From positions 1-43,805 of the forward strand of contig JAEUII010000424.1 of the NCBI GenBank assembly GCA_016795145.1: 43,805 bases of DNA. The letters are read 5' to 3'. Position numbers and translations under genes: made by a program. Position 1 is the first letter of the stretch. The number at the start of each line of letters is the position of its first letter. Below, piece after piece: positions 7,883 to 16,904 of the stretch. The notes beneath the pieces were generated by a model. That model saw only the letters and a program-made list of their open reading frames with translations. It searched no databases and had not been told where the DNA came from. This DNA comes from Planctomycetaceae bacterium (GTDB lineage Bacteria; Planctomycetota; Planctomycetia; Planctomycetales; Planctomycetaceae).

Positions 7883-10726
7883 TCAGTCCAGGAATGTAAA
7901 CTCATTCGACGCAAGCAGCGCGTGAGCCAGCAGGACCCAGCGGCGTTCCGGATCGTTCGCTGATGCGGGATCACTTGCCGAGTCCCCAAGGAACTTCGCA
8001 GCCTGTCGGACTTCCTCGTCACTTGGCGTTCGGCAAAGGGCCCTTCGAACCAGGTCAACGATACGCTGATCGTCGCCTGTTGGATTCGCCTGCCGAGTCA
8101 GAGCCGCCAGCTTTGTGGCTCGATCCTGAATGAAGTCCGAATTGAGTGCGAACAGAGTCTGCTGAGGCACGGTCGTTTCCGGCCGACGGGCTGTGCACGC
8201 GTTCGGATTCGCCGTATCAAAGGTACTCATCAGGTTCGCGATGATGTCGCGATTGACGAATCCATAAACACTGCGGCGAGGAACCGCGGGGCTCGCATTC
8301 AGATCGATCGGACGACCTCCCATCGTCATGTCCAGCTCTTCGCAGACCGACAGCATCGAATCTCGCATCGCTTCGAAGTCCAGACGACGACGAGGCATTC
8401 GCCAGAGTCGCAGATTCTCCGGATCAATCTCGCGAGCCTTCTCGTTCTCCACCGCTCCCTGCCGATATGCCTGACTGAGCATGATTTGACGATGCAGCCA
8501 TTTGAGCGACCAGCCGTTGCGGCGGAATTCATCAGCCAGATAATCCAAAAGTTCCGGATGAGTCGGTGGCTGACCACGCACTCCAAAGTCATCCGGCGTT
8601 CGAACAAGTCCCACGCCAAAGTGATTCTGCCACGCCCAGTTGACCAACACTCGCGCTGTCAGCGGGTTCGAATCGGAGATGATGGATCGAGCCAGGCCAA
8701 GTCGTCGCTGGCCATCCTGATAGGTCGAGTGATCTGCTCCGGGAAGTACCGAAAGGAAATGAGGCTTCACGATTTCTCCCCGTGCCAGCGGGTTGCCTCG
8801 AAGAAGCACGTGCGTTTCTTTCGGCTTCTCCTCTTCCCGAATCGCCATAGCGCGAGGAGGAGAACCTGGTGCGGAAAGGTTCAGGCCGTGAATTGCACCC
8901 TTCTTGCCATTCGCAAGGTCGGAGATCGTTCGGTTCGTCAGCCGAATCGCCTCTTCATCCGTCAGATCGAACGGAGTTCCTTCACCAAACAGATGATGCC
9001 GAATCTGTCGGTGCGAGGGACTGTTGATGACCAGATGAGCCGGATGATCATCGGGAAGCACGCTGCCTTCCGGCGTCGCCTCGGTTGCGGTTTCCATCAG
9101 AGCCTGCTGCCATTGCTTCTGCTGAGCCGCAAAGACATGGCCGTAGATCGCAGCAACCTCCAGCAGGCTCTTGGGTTTCTTTTCGCTCAGAGCATCAATG
9201 ACAAACGGGTTCCACTTTGGCGGTTCGCCTCGCAACGCATGAAGTTTGTCCGGAGTTCGGCCGGCAGCATCCAGTTCCGCAGAGAGTCGCCCGATGTACT
9301 CCTCGCAGCGTTTGCGGAATTCGTCTTCCGGCATCGGGCCCCATGACTGCATCTCCAGCCACGGCCCAAAGACCGGATCGTCCTTCTTCAGACTTGCCAG
9401 GTAGTCACGCCAATGGTTGAACAGAATGGGGCGAATATCGTCTGTTCGATATGACAGGAACACGGTCGACGTATCCTGCTCGCCCAGTCCCTTTGCCATT
9501 TCCGCAAGGTACAGCCCTACCTGCATTCGAAGTCGCTGACGCAGCACTTCACCCTGCTCACGGGCAAACTGCTGGTACTTCAGCTTCAGGTCGGCTAACT
9601 GCTGATCGTAGGCCTGTCGAGCCGCTTCGTCGCTGACGTTTCCAATCACCGGAAGCATCGCGGGGGCTTTGCTGGGAGCAATCGCGGCATACAGAGCGTA
9701 GTAGTCGGTCGTTGGGATCGGATCAAACTTGTGATCATGACAGCGAGCACACGTGACGGTCAGCCCCATCAGTCCCCGAGTCACAACGTCGATCTGATCA
9801 TCGATCGTGTCATGGTAGTTTCGAAACTGCATGCCGACCGTCAGAAAACCAAGACCCGCCAGAGCAGGATCGTCTTCCGACAACCCAAGCTGATCCGCAG
9901 CAATCTGCTCCTGAAGAAATCGATCGAAGCTCAGGTCGCGATTGAAAGCTCCAATCACATAATCACGATACGTGTAAGAAAACGGAAACGTTGTGAAGCC
10001 AATCGCCGCTCCGCCATGAGTATCCGCGTAGCGTGCAATATCCAGCCAGTGTCGTCCCCAGCGTTCACCATACCGCGGCGATTCCAGCAGACGATCGATC
10101 AGCTTTTCCGTACTGTCGGGCGAAGCATCATTCACGTACGCTTCGACTTCCGCCCAGGTCGGCGGCAATCCCGTCAGATCAAACGTTGCTCGACGAATAA
10201 ACTGAGCCCGGCTGATCTCCGGCGAATAACTCAGGCCCGCTTCCTGAAGTCGATGCTGAAGAAATCGATCAACAGTCCGGGCGTCAGGGAGTTCCGAAGC
10301 AGGAAGCGTCTTCAGCATGTCTTCCGCTTTGCCGATGGGCTGAAAGGCCCAGTGGCTGGAGTACTTTGCTCCTTCGCGGATCCATTGCTTCAGCGTCTCC
10401 TTCTGTTCGCTCGAAAGCGTCTTGCCCGTCGACACGGGTGGCATGATCGCTTCGTGGTCTGATGTGTTGATGCGAGCAACCAGCGGGCTCTTGTCCGGTG
10501 CACCCGCAACGATGGCGGCAATCTTCGCATCGGCCTCGACGTCAAGCCTCAGTTCGCCACTTCGCTTCTTCGCATCCGGACCATGACACGCAAAGCAATG
10601 TTCGGCCAGAATGGGACGAACCTGGCGATTGAAGTCCACCTGTCCATTCACAACGCTCGCCGAGCACAGAAGCGCGAAGATTGTGATGACGGAGGAAACG
10701 ACAGAACGTGCACGGTGAGTCGGCAT
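7883..10726 (-). CDS. Planctomycete cytochrome C / DUF1549 / DUF1553 protein
   Basis: A 947-residue exported protein. A signal peptide (about residues 1-29, ending VVNG-Q) is followed by a PSCyt1-type heme domain with C44-F-A-C47-H48, then the DUF1549 domain (including 'FIRRATFDLTGLPPT' and 'SPRYGERWGRHWLD'), a second CxxCH at C326/C329/H330 followed by DHKFDP, and the C-terminal DUF1553 domain (from about residue 700 with 'NPLTARVLVNWAWQNHFG'). These proteins are a hallmark of Planctomycetes; their reaction is not established, though a role in periplasmic oxidation of polymers or sugars is often suspected. GAGGT precedes the ATG at 10726. The DUF1501 partner that normally adjoins such genes is absent here. 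Confidence 0.92.
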   Translation of the reverse strand: MPTHRARSVVSSVITIFALLCSASVVNGQVDFNRQVRPILAEHCFACHGPDAKKRSGELRLDVEADAKIAAIVAGAPDKSPLVARINTSDHEAIMPPVSTGKTLSSEQKETLKQWIREGAKYSSHWAFQPIGKAEDMLKTLPASELPDARTVDRFLQHRLQEAGLSYSPEISRAQFIRRATFDLTGLPPTWAEVEAYVNDASPDSTEKLIDRLLESPRYGERWGRHWLDIARYADTHGGAAIGFTTFPFSYTYRDYVIGAFNRDLSFDRFLQEQIAADQLGLSEDDPALAGLGFLTVGMQFRNYHDTIDDQIDVVTRGLMGLTVTCARCHDHKFDPIPTTDYYALYAAIAPSKAPAMLPVIGNVSDEAARQAYDQQLADLKLKYQQFAREQGEVLRQRLRMQVGLYLAEMAKGLGEQDTSTVFLSYRTDDIRPILFNHWRDYLASLKKDDPVFGPWLEMQSWGPMPEDEFRKRCEEYIGRLSAELDAAGRTPDKLHALRGEPPKWNPFVIDALSEKKPKSLLEVAAIYGHVFAAQQKQWQQALMETATEATPEGSVLPDDHPAHLVINSPSHRQIRHHLFGEGTPFDLTDEEAIRLTNRTISDLANGKKGAIHGLNLSAPGSPPRAMAIREEEKPKETHVLLRGNPLARGEIVKPHFLSVLPGADHSTYQDGQRRLGLARSIISDSNPLTARVLVNWAWQNHFGVGLVRTPDDFGVRGQPPTHPELLDYLADEFRRNGWSLKWLHRQIMLSQAYRQGAVENEKAREIDPENLRLWRMPRRRLDFEAMRDSMLSVCEELDMTMGGRPIDLNASPAVPRRSVYGFVNRDIIANLMSTFDTANPNACTARRPETTVPQQTLFALNSDFIQDRATKLAALTRQANPTGDDQRIVDLVRRALCRTPSDEEVRQAAKFLGDSASDPASANDPERRWVLLAHALLASNEFTFLD

Positions 10727-10980
10727 CGTGGGACCTCAGTGATCAGCAGGCCAGAAACTGAAACGAGACGCGGGAAGCGTGACGTGACAGTCGCCGAATT
10801 GGAACGGTGGGACGGTGTGTTCAGGCAGGATGATTGCAGGCTCGTAATTCTACGTGCCACACTTTCCACGCGAAAGCACAACCTGAGGAGAATACCCGGC
10901 GCTCACTGAGAAACGACGATTGGGAAACGTTGACCTCTTCCGCAACTCGCGATGGCGGATCAATCGGCCCGCAGGAGATG

Positions 10981-11047
10981 CGTCATTCCCGCGCAGGCGG
11001 GAACCCAGATTGAAGAAAGATGGATTCCCGCCTGAGGGGGAATGACG
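10981..11047. repeat. Inverted repeat of the ATTCCCGC...GCGGGAA family
   Basis: The left arm CGTCATTCCCGCGCAGGCGG... (10981-11008) faces an imperfect reverse copy (about 11021-11047). The same family occurs at 12475-12541 and, as a half copy, at 15932-15971. Such GC-rich palindromes are dispersed in many bacterial genomes. This is the only notable content of the 349-base space between 10726 and 11076. Confidence 0.8.
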
Positions 11048-11075
11048 GTTCAACCCAAAAACAGTTCAACAGCAG

Positions 11076-12245
11076 CTATGTGCCTGTCGCAAGCCCCAGA
11101 CCGACTCGACACGCGGCAAGATAGTCAGGAACGTAGAGTCGTTCCTTCACGGTGTGAATATCGTGCTGGCCACAGCCGAGCGTGACTGTCGGAAATCCAT
11201 GCGCTGCCATCCAGTTTGCATCCAGTCCACCATCACAGACCTGTGGCCGAGGTTTCAGTCCGACCGCTTCAGAGACGGCTTTGGCAATCTGAACACACTC
11301 GCTGCTGTCGTCGATTCGGAATGGCTCGTAACGAACGTCCTCAACGAACTTCAGCGAACCATACTGACCGGAGGCATTGGTCACGCTGTCCGTTGCCGTT
11401 TCAAAGGCATCGCGCCATGCGGCGACAATCTGCTGTCGGAACTGGCTGTCATGACTTCGAGCCTCCGCCTGAATTGTCACCAGCGGCATCACGACATTGG
11501 TGGCATCGCCTCCCCGAATGATGCCGAGGTTGCTTGAGCCACGGTGCTTCCCCTTTCGAACCAGTCCGTGCCATCCGCCCTTCTGAAGCTGGGCCATCGC
11601 GAGCGATGCGATCACCGCAGCGTTCACGCCGTCTTCCGGATGAGCACCCGCGTGGCTGGCAATGCCTTCGATTCGAATCTGCAGATTGTTCGCTCCGACA
11701 GCGCCAACGATCAGGCTGTTGGGATCTCTTCCGTCCCAGTTGAAGCACAGCTCGGGCTTACCAAGCTTTGCCGAATTCAGGTACCTGGCTCCTCGCAGTC
11801 CCGTTTCTTCCTGCACCGTGAACAGCAGTGTGAGCGGCGGATAATCGAGCTTCTGCTTCAGTGTCTCCAGGATGGCCGTCAGCACCACAGCACAGCCTGC
11901 GCGGTTGTCGCCACCCAGCGCGGTGTCTTTGGACTTCGGACGAATCCAGTCTCCTTCACGAACAGGCTGGCATCCGACACACAGAGGCACGGTGTCCATG
12001 TGAGCCATCAACAGGCGGCGCGGTCCCTTAATCGTCCCCTTCAGCTTGACGATCAGGTTCCCGGTGTTGCCTCCCGCCGGACTCTTCTTATTTGCGGTGT
12101 CGATGGTGATGGCAGACTCGGGAACGCCAGCGTCGGTCAGCTGCTTCTGAATCCAGTTGGACACGTCGAGTTCATTGCCGCTGCCACCCTGAATCGAGAT
12201 CAGGTCGAGAACTCGTCGAATTGCCTTGTCGTCATTCACCTGCAT
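11076..12245 (-). CDS. M20-family metallopeptidase (peptidase T-like)
   Basis: Predicted cytoplasmic dinuclear zinc peptidase, 389 residues from the chosen start. The metal and catalytic residues of the M20 family are visible: AHMDTVP (H82, D84), LGGDNRAG (bridging D113), QEETG (catalytic E146 and E147), NWDGRD (D171) and the late GQHDIHTVKE histidine. The insertion around residues 180-290 is the lid/dimerisation domain. It is closest to tripeptide aminopeptidase T-like or deacylase members; the substrate is inferred only. I chose ATG 12245 because GGGAG lies nine bases upstream; an ATG at 12275 and a TTG at 12278 are also in frame but have no ribosome site. No signal peptide. Confidence 0.9.
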   Translation of the reverse strand: MQVNDDKAIRRVLDLISIQGGSGNELDVSNWIQKQLTDAGVPESAITIDTANKKSPAGGNTGNLIVKLKGTIKGPRRLLMAHMDTVPLCVGCQPVREGDWIRPKSKDTALGGDNRAGCAVVLTAILETLKQKLDYPPLTLLFTVQEETGLRGARYLNSAKLGKPELCFNWDGRDPNSLIVGAVGANNLQIRIEGIASHAGAHPEDGVNAAVIASLAMAQLQKGGWHGLVRKGKHRGSSNLGIIRGGDATNVVMPLVTIQAEARSHDSQFRQQIVAAWRDAFETATDSVTNASGQYGSLKFVEDVRYEPFRIDDSSECVQIAKAVSEAVGLKPRPQVCDGGLDANWMAAHGFPTVTLGCGQHDIHTVKERLYVPDYLAACRVGLGLATGT

Positions 12246-12474
12246 GCCAAATTGCTCCCGCCGCGTGCCGTTCATCAAAGAGGGACGGTAAGGTAGAAAC
12301 CAGACGGCTCAAGTCCAACGACTGACCAACCATGCGGCAGATTTCTTTGAATTCGAGTGATCCGGTCGAAGCGGATGGACGTTTCACGCTCGGCTGTCAA
12401 ACTCCGTCTCGTAAACAACAGCAACTTCCGTAGTGGAACTCGCTAGAGTTCCGTCACAACAACGAAGAAGGGTT

Positions 12475-12541
12475 CGTCATTCCCGCGCAGGCGGGAACCC
12501 AGCTTTCAACGTTCTGGGTTCCCGCCTGCGCGGGAATGACG
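12475..12541. repeat. Perfect 28-bp inverted repeat (MITE/REP-like)
   Basis: The arm at 12475-12502 and its exact reverse complement at 12514-12541 are separated by an 11-base spacer CTTTCAACGTT. The element with part of its left flank (from about 12450) recurs as a truncated copy at 15905-15971. It lies 60 bases upstream of the TPM-domain gene, in the 356-base space after the M20 gene start; the rest of that space holds nothing I can recognise. Confidence 0.88.
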
Positions 12542-12601
12542 GCTAAACCCTTTGACTGTCGTTGCTCAACAACCGTCCGCAGATTTCTCGCAAGGGTCCT
12601 T

Positions 12602-13516
12602 ATGAATCGACTCATGTTGCTGACAGCGTCGTTCAGTCTCCTGCTGGCTTCAAAAGCGATCGCTTTCCAGCAGATCGATCTCCAGCGACCAGGTGACAAG
12701 GAATTCGTCCGCGATGAAGCTGGTCTTCTGAATGCTCAGGACAAGACCGCGATCATCGCAGACTGCGAGAAGCTGCTGCGCGACAAAGCAACCCCGATCA
12801 TCGTTGTGACGATCAACGATATGAAGAGTCACGGTGGCGCAGGAATGCGGATCGAGACCTTTTCACGGTTCCTGTTTGACCAGTGGGAGATTGGTCATGC
12901 CGAAGTGAATGGGATTTCATGGAACACCGGAATCCTTCTGCTGGTCAGCCGCAATGACCGCAAGGCACGCATTGAACTGGGAGGCGGCTGGAAGCACGAA
13001 TATGATCAGCAGGCCAAGGACATCATGGATCAGCACATCATTCCCGAGTTCAAGCGAGGAGATTACTCCAAGGGAATTCGTGCTGGCGTGACGCAGCTGA
13101 TTGCGATGTCGGGCGGAATTCAAATGCCAGCGAACGGTGCTGCAAAGCCAGCCGCAGATCCGTATGCGACTCAAGGCACTCCTTCGGTGCGATATTTTCC
13201 GGAGCATGGAACCGGCCCATCCATTCATCCTGGCATTCTGATCGGCCTTGCCGCGCTGGCGGTCTTTACGATCGTTTCCATTGTCCGCAACGGAAATCAG
13301 GGATGGGCATGGATCCTGTGGGCCGCGGTGTTTGGAATCATCGGTTACCTCCTTGTGACATTCCTGAGCAACAATAATCGACATTCACCATGGGGCGGTG
13401 GTGGTTTTGGTGGATCTGGTGGCGGTGGGTTCGGTGGAGGCGGTGGCGGAGGATTTGGTGGCGGTTCGTTTGGCGGTGGATTCTCCGGCGGCGGTGGTGC
13501 GAGTGGTTCCTGGTAG
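12602..13516 (+). CDS. TPM-domain (YgcG-family) membrane protein with glycine-rich tail
   Basis: A 304-residue protein. A signal peptide or N-terminal helix covers residues 1-22 (MNRLMLLTASFSLLLASKA). A TPM domain (about residues 30-170) follows, with the typical 'F-x-x-D-E-A-G-L-L' opening and the ARIELGGGW strand. Two hydrophobic helices (about 218-238 and 244-262) anchor it, and the last 40 residues are almost only Gly, Phe and Ser. This layout is standard for YgcG-like proteins, for which acid phosphatase activity of the TPM fold and roles in membrane protein turnover have been described in other organisms. ATG 12602 follows AAGGG; an upstream in-frame ATG at 12536 falls in the repeat. 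A second TPM gene follows. Confidence 0.9.
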   Translation: MNRLMLLTASFSLLLASKAIAFQQIDLQRPGDKEFVRDEAGLLNAQDKTAIIADCEKLLRDKATPIIVVTINDMKSHGGAGMRIETFSRFLFDQWEIGHAEVNGISWNTGILLLVSRNDRKARIELGGGWKHEYDQQAKDIMDQHIIPEFKRGDYSKGIRAGVTQLIAMSGGIQMPANGAAKPAADPYATQGTPSVRYFPEHGTGPSIHPGILIGLAALAVFTIVSIVRNGNQGWAWILWAAVFGIIGYLLVTFLSNNNRHSPWGGGGFGGSGGGGFGGGGGGGFGGGSFGGGFSGGGGASGSW

Positions 13517-13585
13517 CGGGCGTTGTTCGCATCGAGTTCATGAATCTCAAGCCATCCTCTCTCCTGTTTCGTGAAGGTCACTGTG

Positions 13586-14242
13586 ATGTTGTCTGAAGCC
13601 GACCGTTCCAAAATCACTCAGGCTGTCGTCAAAGCGGAATCCGTGACGAACGCCGAATTCGTTCCAGTGATTGCCCGAGATTCGGGCCGCTATGACAGAG
13701 CAGAAGACATTGCGGGCGTCTGGGGAGCCATGCTGGTTTCCGCCGCGCTGCTTTGGTTCTGGCCCTATGAGTCATCCGAACATGGCAGCTGGGGCCCGGA
13801 TCCTCGTTACGCTCTGATCGGCCGAGTCGTCCTGGGCATCCTGTTTGGGTTTCTCAGCGGCGTCTGGTTGTCACACCTGTTTCCATCGCTGCGACGCCTG
13901 TTCATTCCTCGGCGAGAGATCGATGACGAAGTCTCCCGCGCGGCTCGAATGGTCTTCTTCGATCAGCGCATCCACCATGCTCCAGGTCGAGCCGGTCTGC
14001 TGATTTACATTTCCGTGTTCGAACACCGCGCGTTCCTGCTGGCCGATGAACGCCTGCTCGCCGCCTGCGGACAGGCTCAACTGGATGACTGGTGCCAGCG
14101 ACTCACACAGCAGCTGAAGACATCAACGATCGCTGATGCGATCAGCAGCGTCCTGGACCACGCTTCAGCACAACTCAGTACCACATTGCCCCGCAGCGCC
14201 GACGACCGCAACGAACTCAACGATGCGGTCATCGTGATCTAA
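13586..14242 (+). CDS. Second TPM-domain membrane protein
   Basis: A 218-residue protein without a cleaved signal. An N-terminal TPM segment (about residues 1-40) is interrupted by two hydrophobic helices (about 45-62 and 72-95), and the TPM motif continues with 'SRAARMVFFDQRIHHA...GLLIYISVFEHRAFLLAD'. This split arrangement, membrane hairpin inside the domain, is known for short TPM paralogs that sit next to YgcG-type genes. ATG 13586 has GAAGG eight bases upstream; a GTG at 13571 would add five residues. It starts 69 bases after the first TPM gene and is very likely co-transcribed, suggesting that the two proteins work together. Confidence 0.88.
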   Translation: MLSEADRSKITQAVVKAESVTNAEFVPVIARDSGRYDRAEDIAGVWGAMLVSAALLWFWPYESSEHGSWGPDPRYALIGRVVLGILFGFLSGVWLSHLFPSLRRLFIPRREIDDEVSRAARMVFFDQRIHHAPGRAGLLIYISVFEHRAFLLADERLLAACGQAQLDDWCQRLTQQLKTSTIADAISSVLDHASAQLSTTLPRSADDRNELNDAVIVI

Positions 14243-14248
14243 CGCACT

Positions 14249-14307
14249 CCTCTCCCAAACGAAGTTTGGGAGAGGTCGAGCGAGCGCCAGCAAGCTCGGG
14301 AGAGGCC
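14249..14307. repeat. REP-like hairpin, family 'GGGAGAGGTCGAGCGAGCG'
   Basis: CCTCTCCCAAAC and GTTTGGGAGAGG form a perfect 12-bp stem with a GAA loop, followed by the tail TCGAGCGAGCGCCAGC and AAGCTCGGGAGAGG. A second copy lies at 18235-18300. It sits between the convergent genes ending at 14242 and 14358 and may also act as a terminator, but no T-run follows. Confidence 0.78.
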
Positions 14308-14334
14308 GCGTGCACAGCCTCGTGTCACAAAGAC

Positions 14335-14360
14335 ACCCGCGGCTAGCGCTTTGCGGCTCA
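14335..14360. repeat. Single arm of the ACCCGCGGCTAGCGC repeat
   Basis: A 26-base sequence, ACCCGCGGCTAGCGC followed by TTTGCGGCTCA, matching with few differences either arm of the inverted repeat at 16205-16276. Read on the minus strand it starts TGAGCCGC, and that TGA is the stop codon of the gene 14358-15791. Confidence 0.75.
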
Positions 14361-15791
14361 CTGATGCACGTCTGAACGAAGCTGCGTCAGCAGTGTCTCC
14401 GCTTCGGCGGCGACTTCGCGCTGCTTTGCGATGGCCTGCAATCGGGCGAGGGCCGGTTCTGCCATGCGGCCCAGGGTGACGAATTCGGCCGGGATTGGCA
14501 GTGTCGGAGCAACCGGCGATTTTTCCTCGGCGGCTTTTGCCCAGGCAACCTTGCGTTCCTGTGCGGATCGCTTCAGAACTGTCATCAACTGCTGTTCCTG
14601 AGTCGCCGACATGATCTCGACTCGCCCGACCATGACTCGAACGGTCTTGTCCGGTGCCGGCGTAATTTCGAGTGGCAGCAACTCGTCCGTTGTTTGTTGC
14701 GGGACGAGATAGAACAGGCGTGTTCCCTGTTCGGTAAACCATGAACTCTGCCACGTATTCACCATCGCGATTGCTTCTTTTTCGAAGAGTCCAGCGGCGA
14801 TCAGCCGCTCGATGATCGCTGCGCGAAGGGCCTCCATGGCAATTGGTTCGGTTGGAAGTGTGACGGTTTGAGATTCCCCGGCAGCGCAGTCTGGAACTTG
14901 TGCCATCCGCAGAGAGGCATTCTTCACTGTCAACAGGATCATTCCACTAACGTGTTGAGATCCCTTGTTCGTCACGATGACTCGATTGGTTTCATCGGTG
15001 GTCACCTGAACGGGCACATCAAACTGACCAACACCCCGATAGAACAGGAACTTCTCCAGGTGGTGCTCTGGGGGCGAATTGTCGGGACCGGGACTGGAAG
15101 GCAACTTCAGTGCGGCTTTGACCCACTGCGGATTGCCGGCTGGCAACAGGCGGGAATAAACGTAGGCAGAATCTGTTTCACGCGCGTGAGCGTAGTGATT
15201 GCCTTTGGCTTCTGTCAGAATCTTTGATGTGAAGACTTCCTGAAGCCAGTTGGCGGTGTCCACATCCTTCACCGATGGACGAAGCGATGAAGCAGGGATC
15301 AGCTGAATCGAGCCCCAGTCAAGAAGTCCGTTGCCCACAGGTTCTCCTTCTCCCTGTGTCGCCGCAACGTGATCATAAGCCGGCGCCATCTCACGCACAG
15401 GCGGATAGAACTCGGTGAGTAGCCCTTTGGGAAAACGCACCTTCGCACTGACCGTGCGTTCAACGTCGGTGTAGAAGTACGTCACTGGTGTTTCCATTCG
15501 CACGCGAGTACGGATGCGGCCTTTCCCGAGCCAGATTTGTCCGGACTGTGAGGCACGATCCATCACGAACCAGGGCAGTTCCTGATCCAGCAGCGGTCGA
15601 AAGTCCATGTGTACGCCATTCGAACCAGAGAACGTTGTGAAGGTTCCCCATTCGTGAACGACGAATGGCGAAGACTTTTCTTCCTGCGGCATCTCGTCCG
15701 GTGTCGCTGACACAGTGGAAGACAACAGCGACGAAGTGAAAACCCCGCCAGCCATGGCAAGAGTGATGACGAACCCGGTAATCAGTTTCAT
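14358..15791 (-). CDS. Secreted protein of unknown function (VHEWGTFTTFSG type)
   Basis: A 477-residue exported protein that I cannot assign to a named family. A signal peptide covers about residues 1-29 (ending TVSA). The mature protein opens with VVHEWGTFTTFSGSNG, a motif I associate with conserved hypothetical secreted proteins of Planctomycetes and related phyla. The middle is mostly predicted beta strands; the last 90 residues are helical and rich in Ala, Glu and Arg. There is no obvious catalytic motif, membrane anchor or heme site. AAGGGA lies just before the ATG at 15791. Its TGA stop is the first three bases of a dispersed repeat, so the exact C-terminus may have been set by a repeat insertion. 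Confidence 0.85.
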   Translation of the reverse strand: MKLITGFVITLAMAGGVFTSSLLSSTVSATPDEMPQEEKSSPFVVHEWGTFTTFSGSNGVHMDFRPLLDQELPWFVMDRASQSGQIWLGKGRIRTRVRMETPVTYFYTDVERTVSAKVRFPKGLLTEFYPPVREMAPAYDHVAATQGEGEPVGNGLLDWGSIQLIPASSLRPSVKDVDTANWLQEVFTSKILTEAKGNHYAHARETDSAYVYSRLLPAGNPQWVKAALKLPSSPGPDNSPPEHHLEKFLFYRGVGQFDVPVQVTTDETNRVIVTNKGSQHVSGMILLTVKNASLRMAQVPDCAAGESQTVTLPTEPIAMEALRAAIIERLIAAGLFEKEAIAMVNTWQSSWFTEQGTRLFYLVPQQTTDELLPLEITPAPDKTVRVMVGRVEIMSATQEQQLMTVLKRSAQERKVAWAKAAEEKSPVAPTLPIPAEFVTLGRMAEPALARLQAIAKQREVAAEAETLLTQLRSDVHQ

Positions 15792-15904
15792 AGGATCCCT
15801 TTCGATTCAAAGTTTTTGTTGTTCACGCATTGCACAAAAATCATGTGTTCAATGAGCGGCACGGCGCGAGCCGTCCGGTGCCACAAAACCGGAGGGCTAG
15901 TGCT

Positions 15905-15971
15905 CCGTCAGAACAACGAAGAGCGGTTCGACATTCCCGCGCAGGCGGGAACCCAGCTTTCAACGTTCTGG
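15905..15971. repeat. Truncated copy of the 12475-12541 inverted repeat
   Basis: About 65 bases, from TCCGTCAGAACAACGAAG to CAACGTTCTGG, closely match 12450-12516 including the left arm and spacer; the right arm is missing. It belongs to the 552-base gene-free space 15792-16343, which otherwise holds the repeat at 16205-16276 and no gene that I can support. Confidence 0.78.
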
Positions 15972-16204
15972 TAGAAGCACACTCAGCGTCGTTCGCTGGC
16001 CGGGCGTACAAACGCTGACGTTCAGAAGTCGCAGGACGCGATGGGTCAGGCTGGCAGAAACTGACTGTTATGAGCGACTTTGCTGGAAATTGCAGATTGC
16101 ATGAAAATCTGCCAGCCTGATGTCTCACTCGTAACGACACTGCTTTCGCGGCAACCCTACGGCGTTGGATTAGACGTTGCGGGCTGTTGTATTGGTGACT
16201 GAAC

Positions 16205-16276
16205 TGAGCCGCAAGGCGCTAGCCGCGGGTAAATGCCAAACGCACATGACACCCGCGGCTAGCGCCTGGCGGCTCA
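16205..16276. repeat. 26-bp inverted repeat (TGAGCCGC...GCCGCGGGT)
   Basis: The left arm (16205-16230, TGAGCCGCAAGGCGCTAGCC and on to GCGGGT) is repeated in reverse at 16251-16276 with one mismatch, around a 20-base spacer. A single arm is found at 14335-14360. It lies upstream of the sigma factor gene at 16344. Confidence 0.85.
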
Positions 16277-16343
16277 CAGAAACAACAGTCGGTTTCGTTT
16301 GGGGAACTGGCGCCAACGGCAGATTGGCAATGAAGCTCTGTGC

Positions 16344-16904
16344 ATGACGATTGATGATGACATCGCCATCGTGCGTCAGGCGATTGCGGGACATCCGTCC
16401 GCGCAGGGCGAACTCGCGCGCAGAGCATATCCGCGCGTGCTGGCCTGTTGCATGGCTCGTGTTCGTCAGCCAGCAGACGCGGAAGAGCTGGCGCAGGAAA
16501 CTCTGCTGCGAGCGATCACGGGGCTGTCTTCTCTGGCGGATCCTGAACGCTGGATGTCATGGATGCGAGGCATTGCTGTTCATGTGTGTCTCGACTGGCT
16601 TCGACGTCATTCCAACAGTCAGGCGGAACTGGTTTCGGAGTTTGCTGACGAAGTCCATTTGGGAACTCGACCGCCGGATCAGATCGTGGCCGATCAGGAG
16701 GAACAGCAGTTGGTGCTGACGGAACTCCAGTCGCTTCCGGATGAACTTCGCGAAGTGCTTCTTCTTCACTACTACAATTCGATGACCTACGAACAGATCG
16801 CCGAGTGGCTCGACGTTGCTCGTGCCACCGTCAGTGAAAGACTCAGCCGCGCCAGGCAGACGCTGCGATTGCGGCTGAGTCGTCCCGGGAGCGTGATGTC
16901 ATGA
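16344..16904 (+). CDS. ECF-type RNA polymerase sigma factor
   Basis: Sigma-70 family factor, 186 residues. Region 2 is seen as 'RVRQPADAEELAQETLLRAI...' and region 4 as MTYEQIAEWLDVARATVSER near the C-terminus, with a HYYNSMTYEQIAEWL helix entry. The ATG at 16344 gives the usual N-terminus (MTIDDDIAIVRQAIAG); a longer frame to 16299 only reads repeat-flanking sequence. The last codons overlap the next gene by four bases (ATGA at 16901-16904), a typical sign of translational coupling, and the next product looks like its membrane-bound anti-sigma partner. Confidence 0.93.
   Translation: MTIDDDIAIVRQAIAGHPSAQGELARRAYPRVLACCMARVRQPADAEELAQETLLRAITGLSSLADPERWMSWMRGIAVHVCLDWLRRHSNSQAELVSEFADEVHLGTRPPDQIVADQEEQQLVLTELQSLPDELREVLLLHYYNSMTYEQIAEWLDVARATVSERLSRARQTLRLRLSRPGSVMS

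Noticed and set aside
8486..9346. Plus-strand open frame of 286 codons opposite the DUF1549/DUF1553 gene
   Set aside because: A shadow of the strong gene on the other strand; no domain and no ribosome site.
13385..13510. Glycine-rich stretch as a mobile or repeat element
   Set aside because: It is the coding sequence of the usual glycine-rich tail of YgcG-type proteins.
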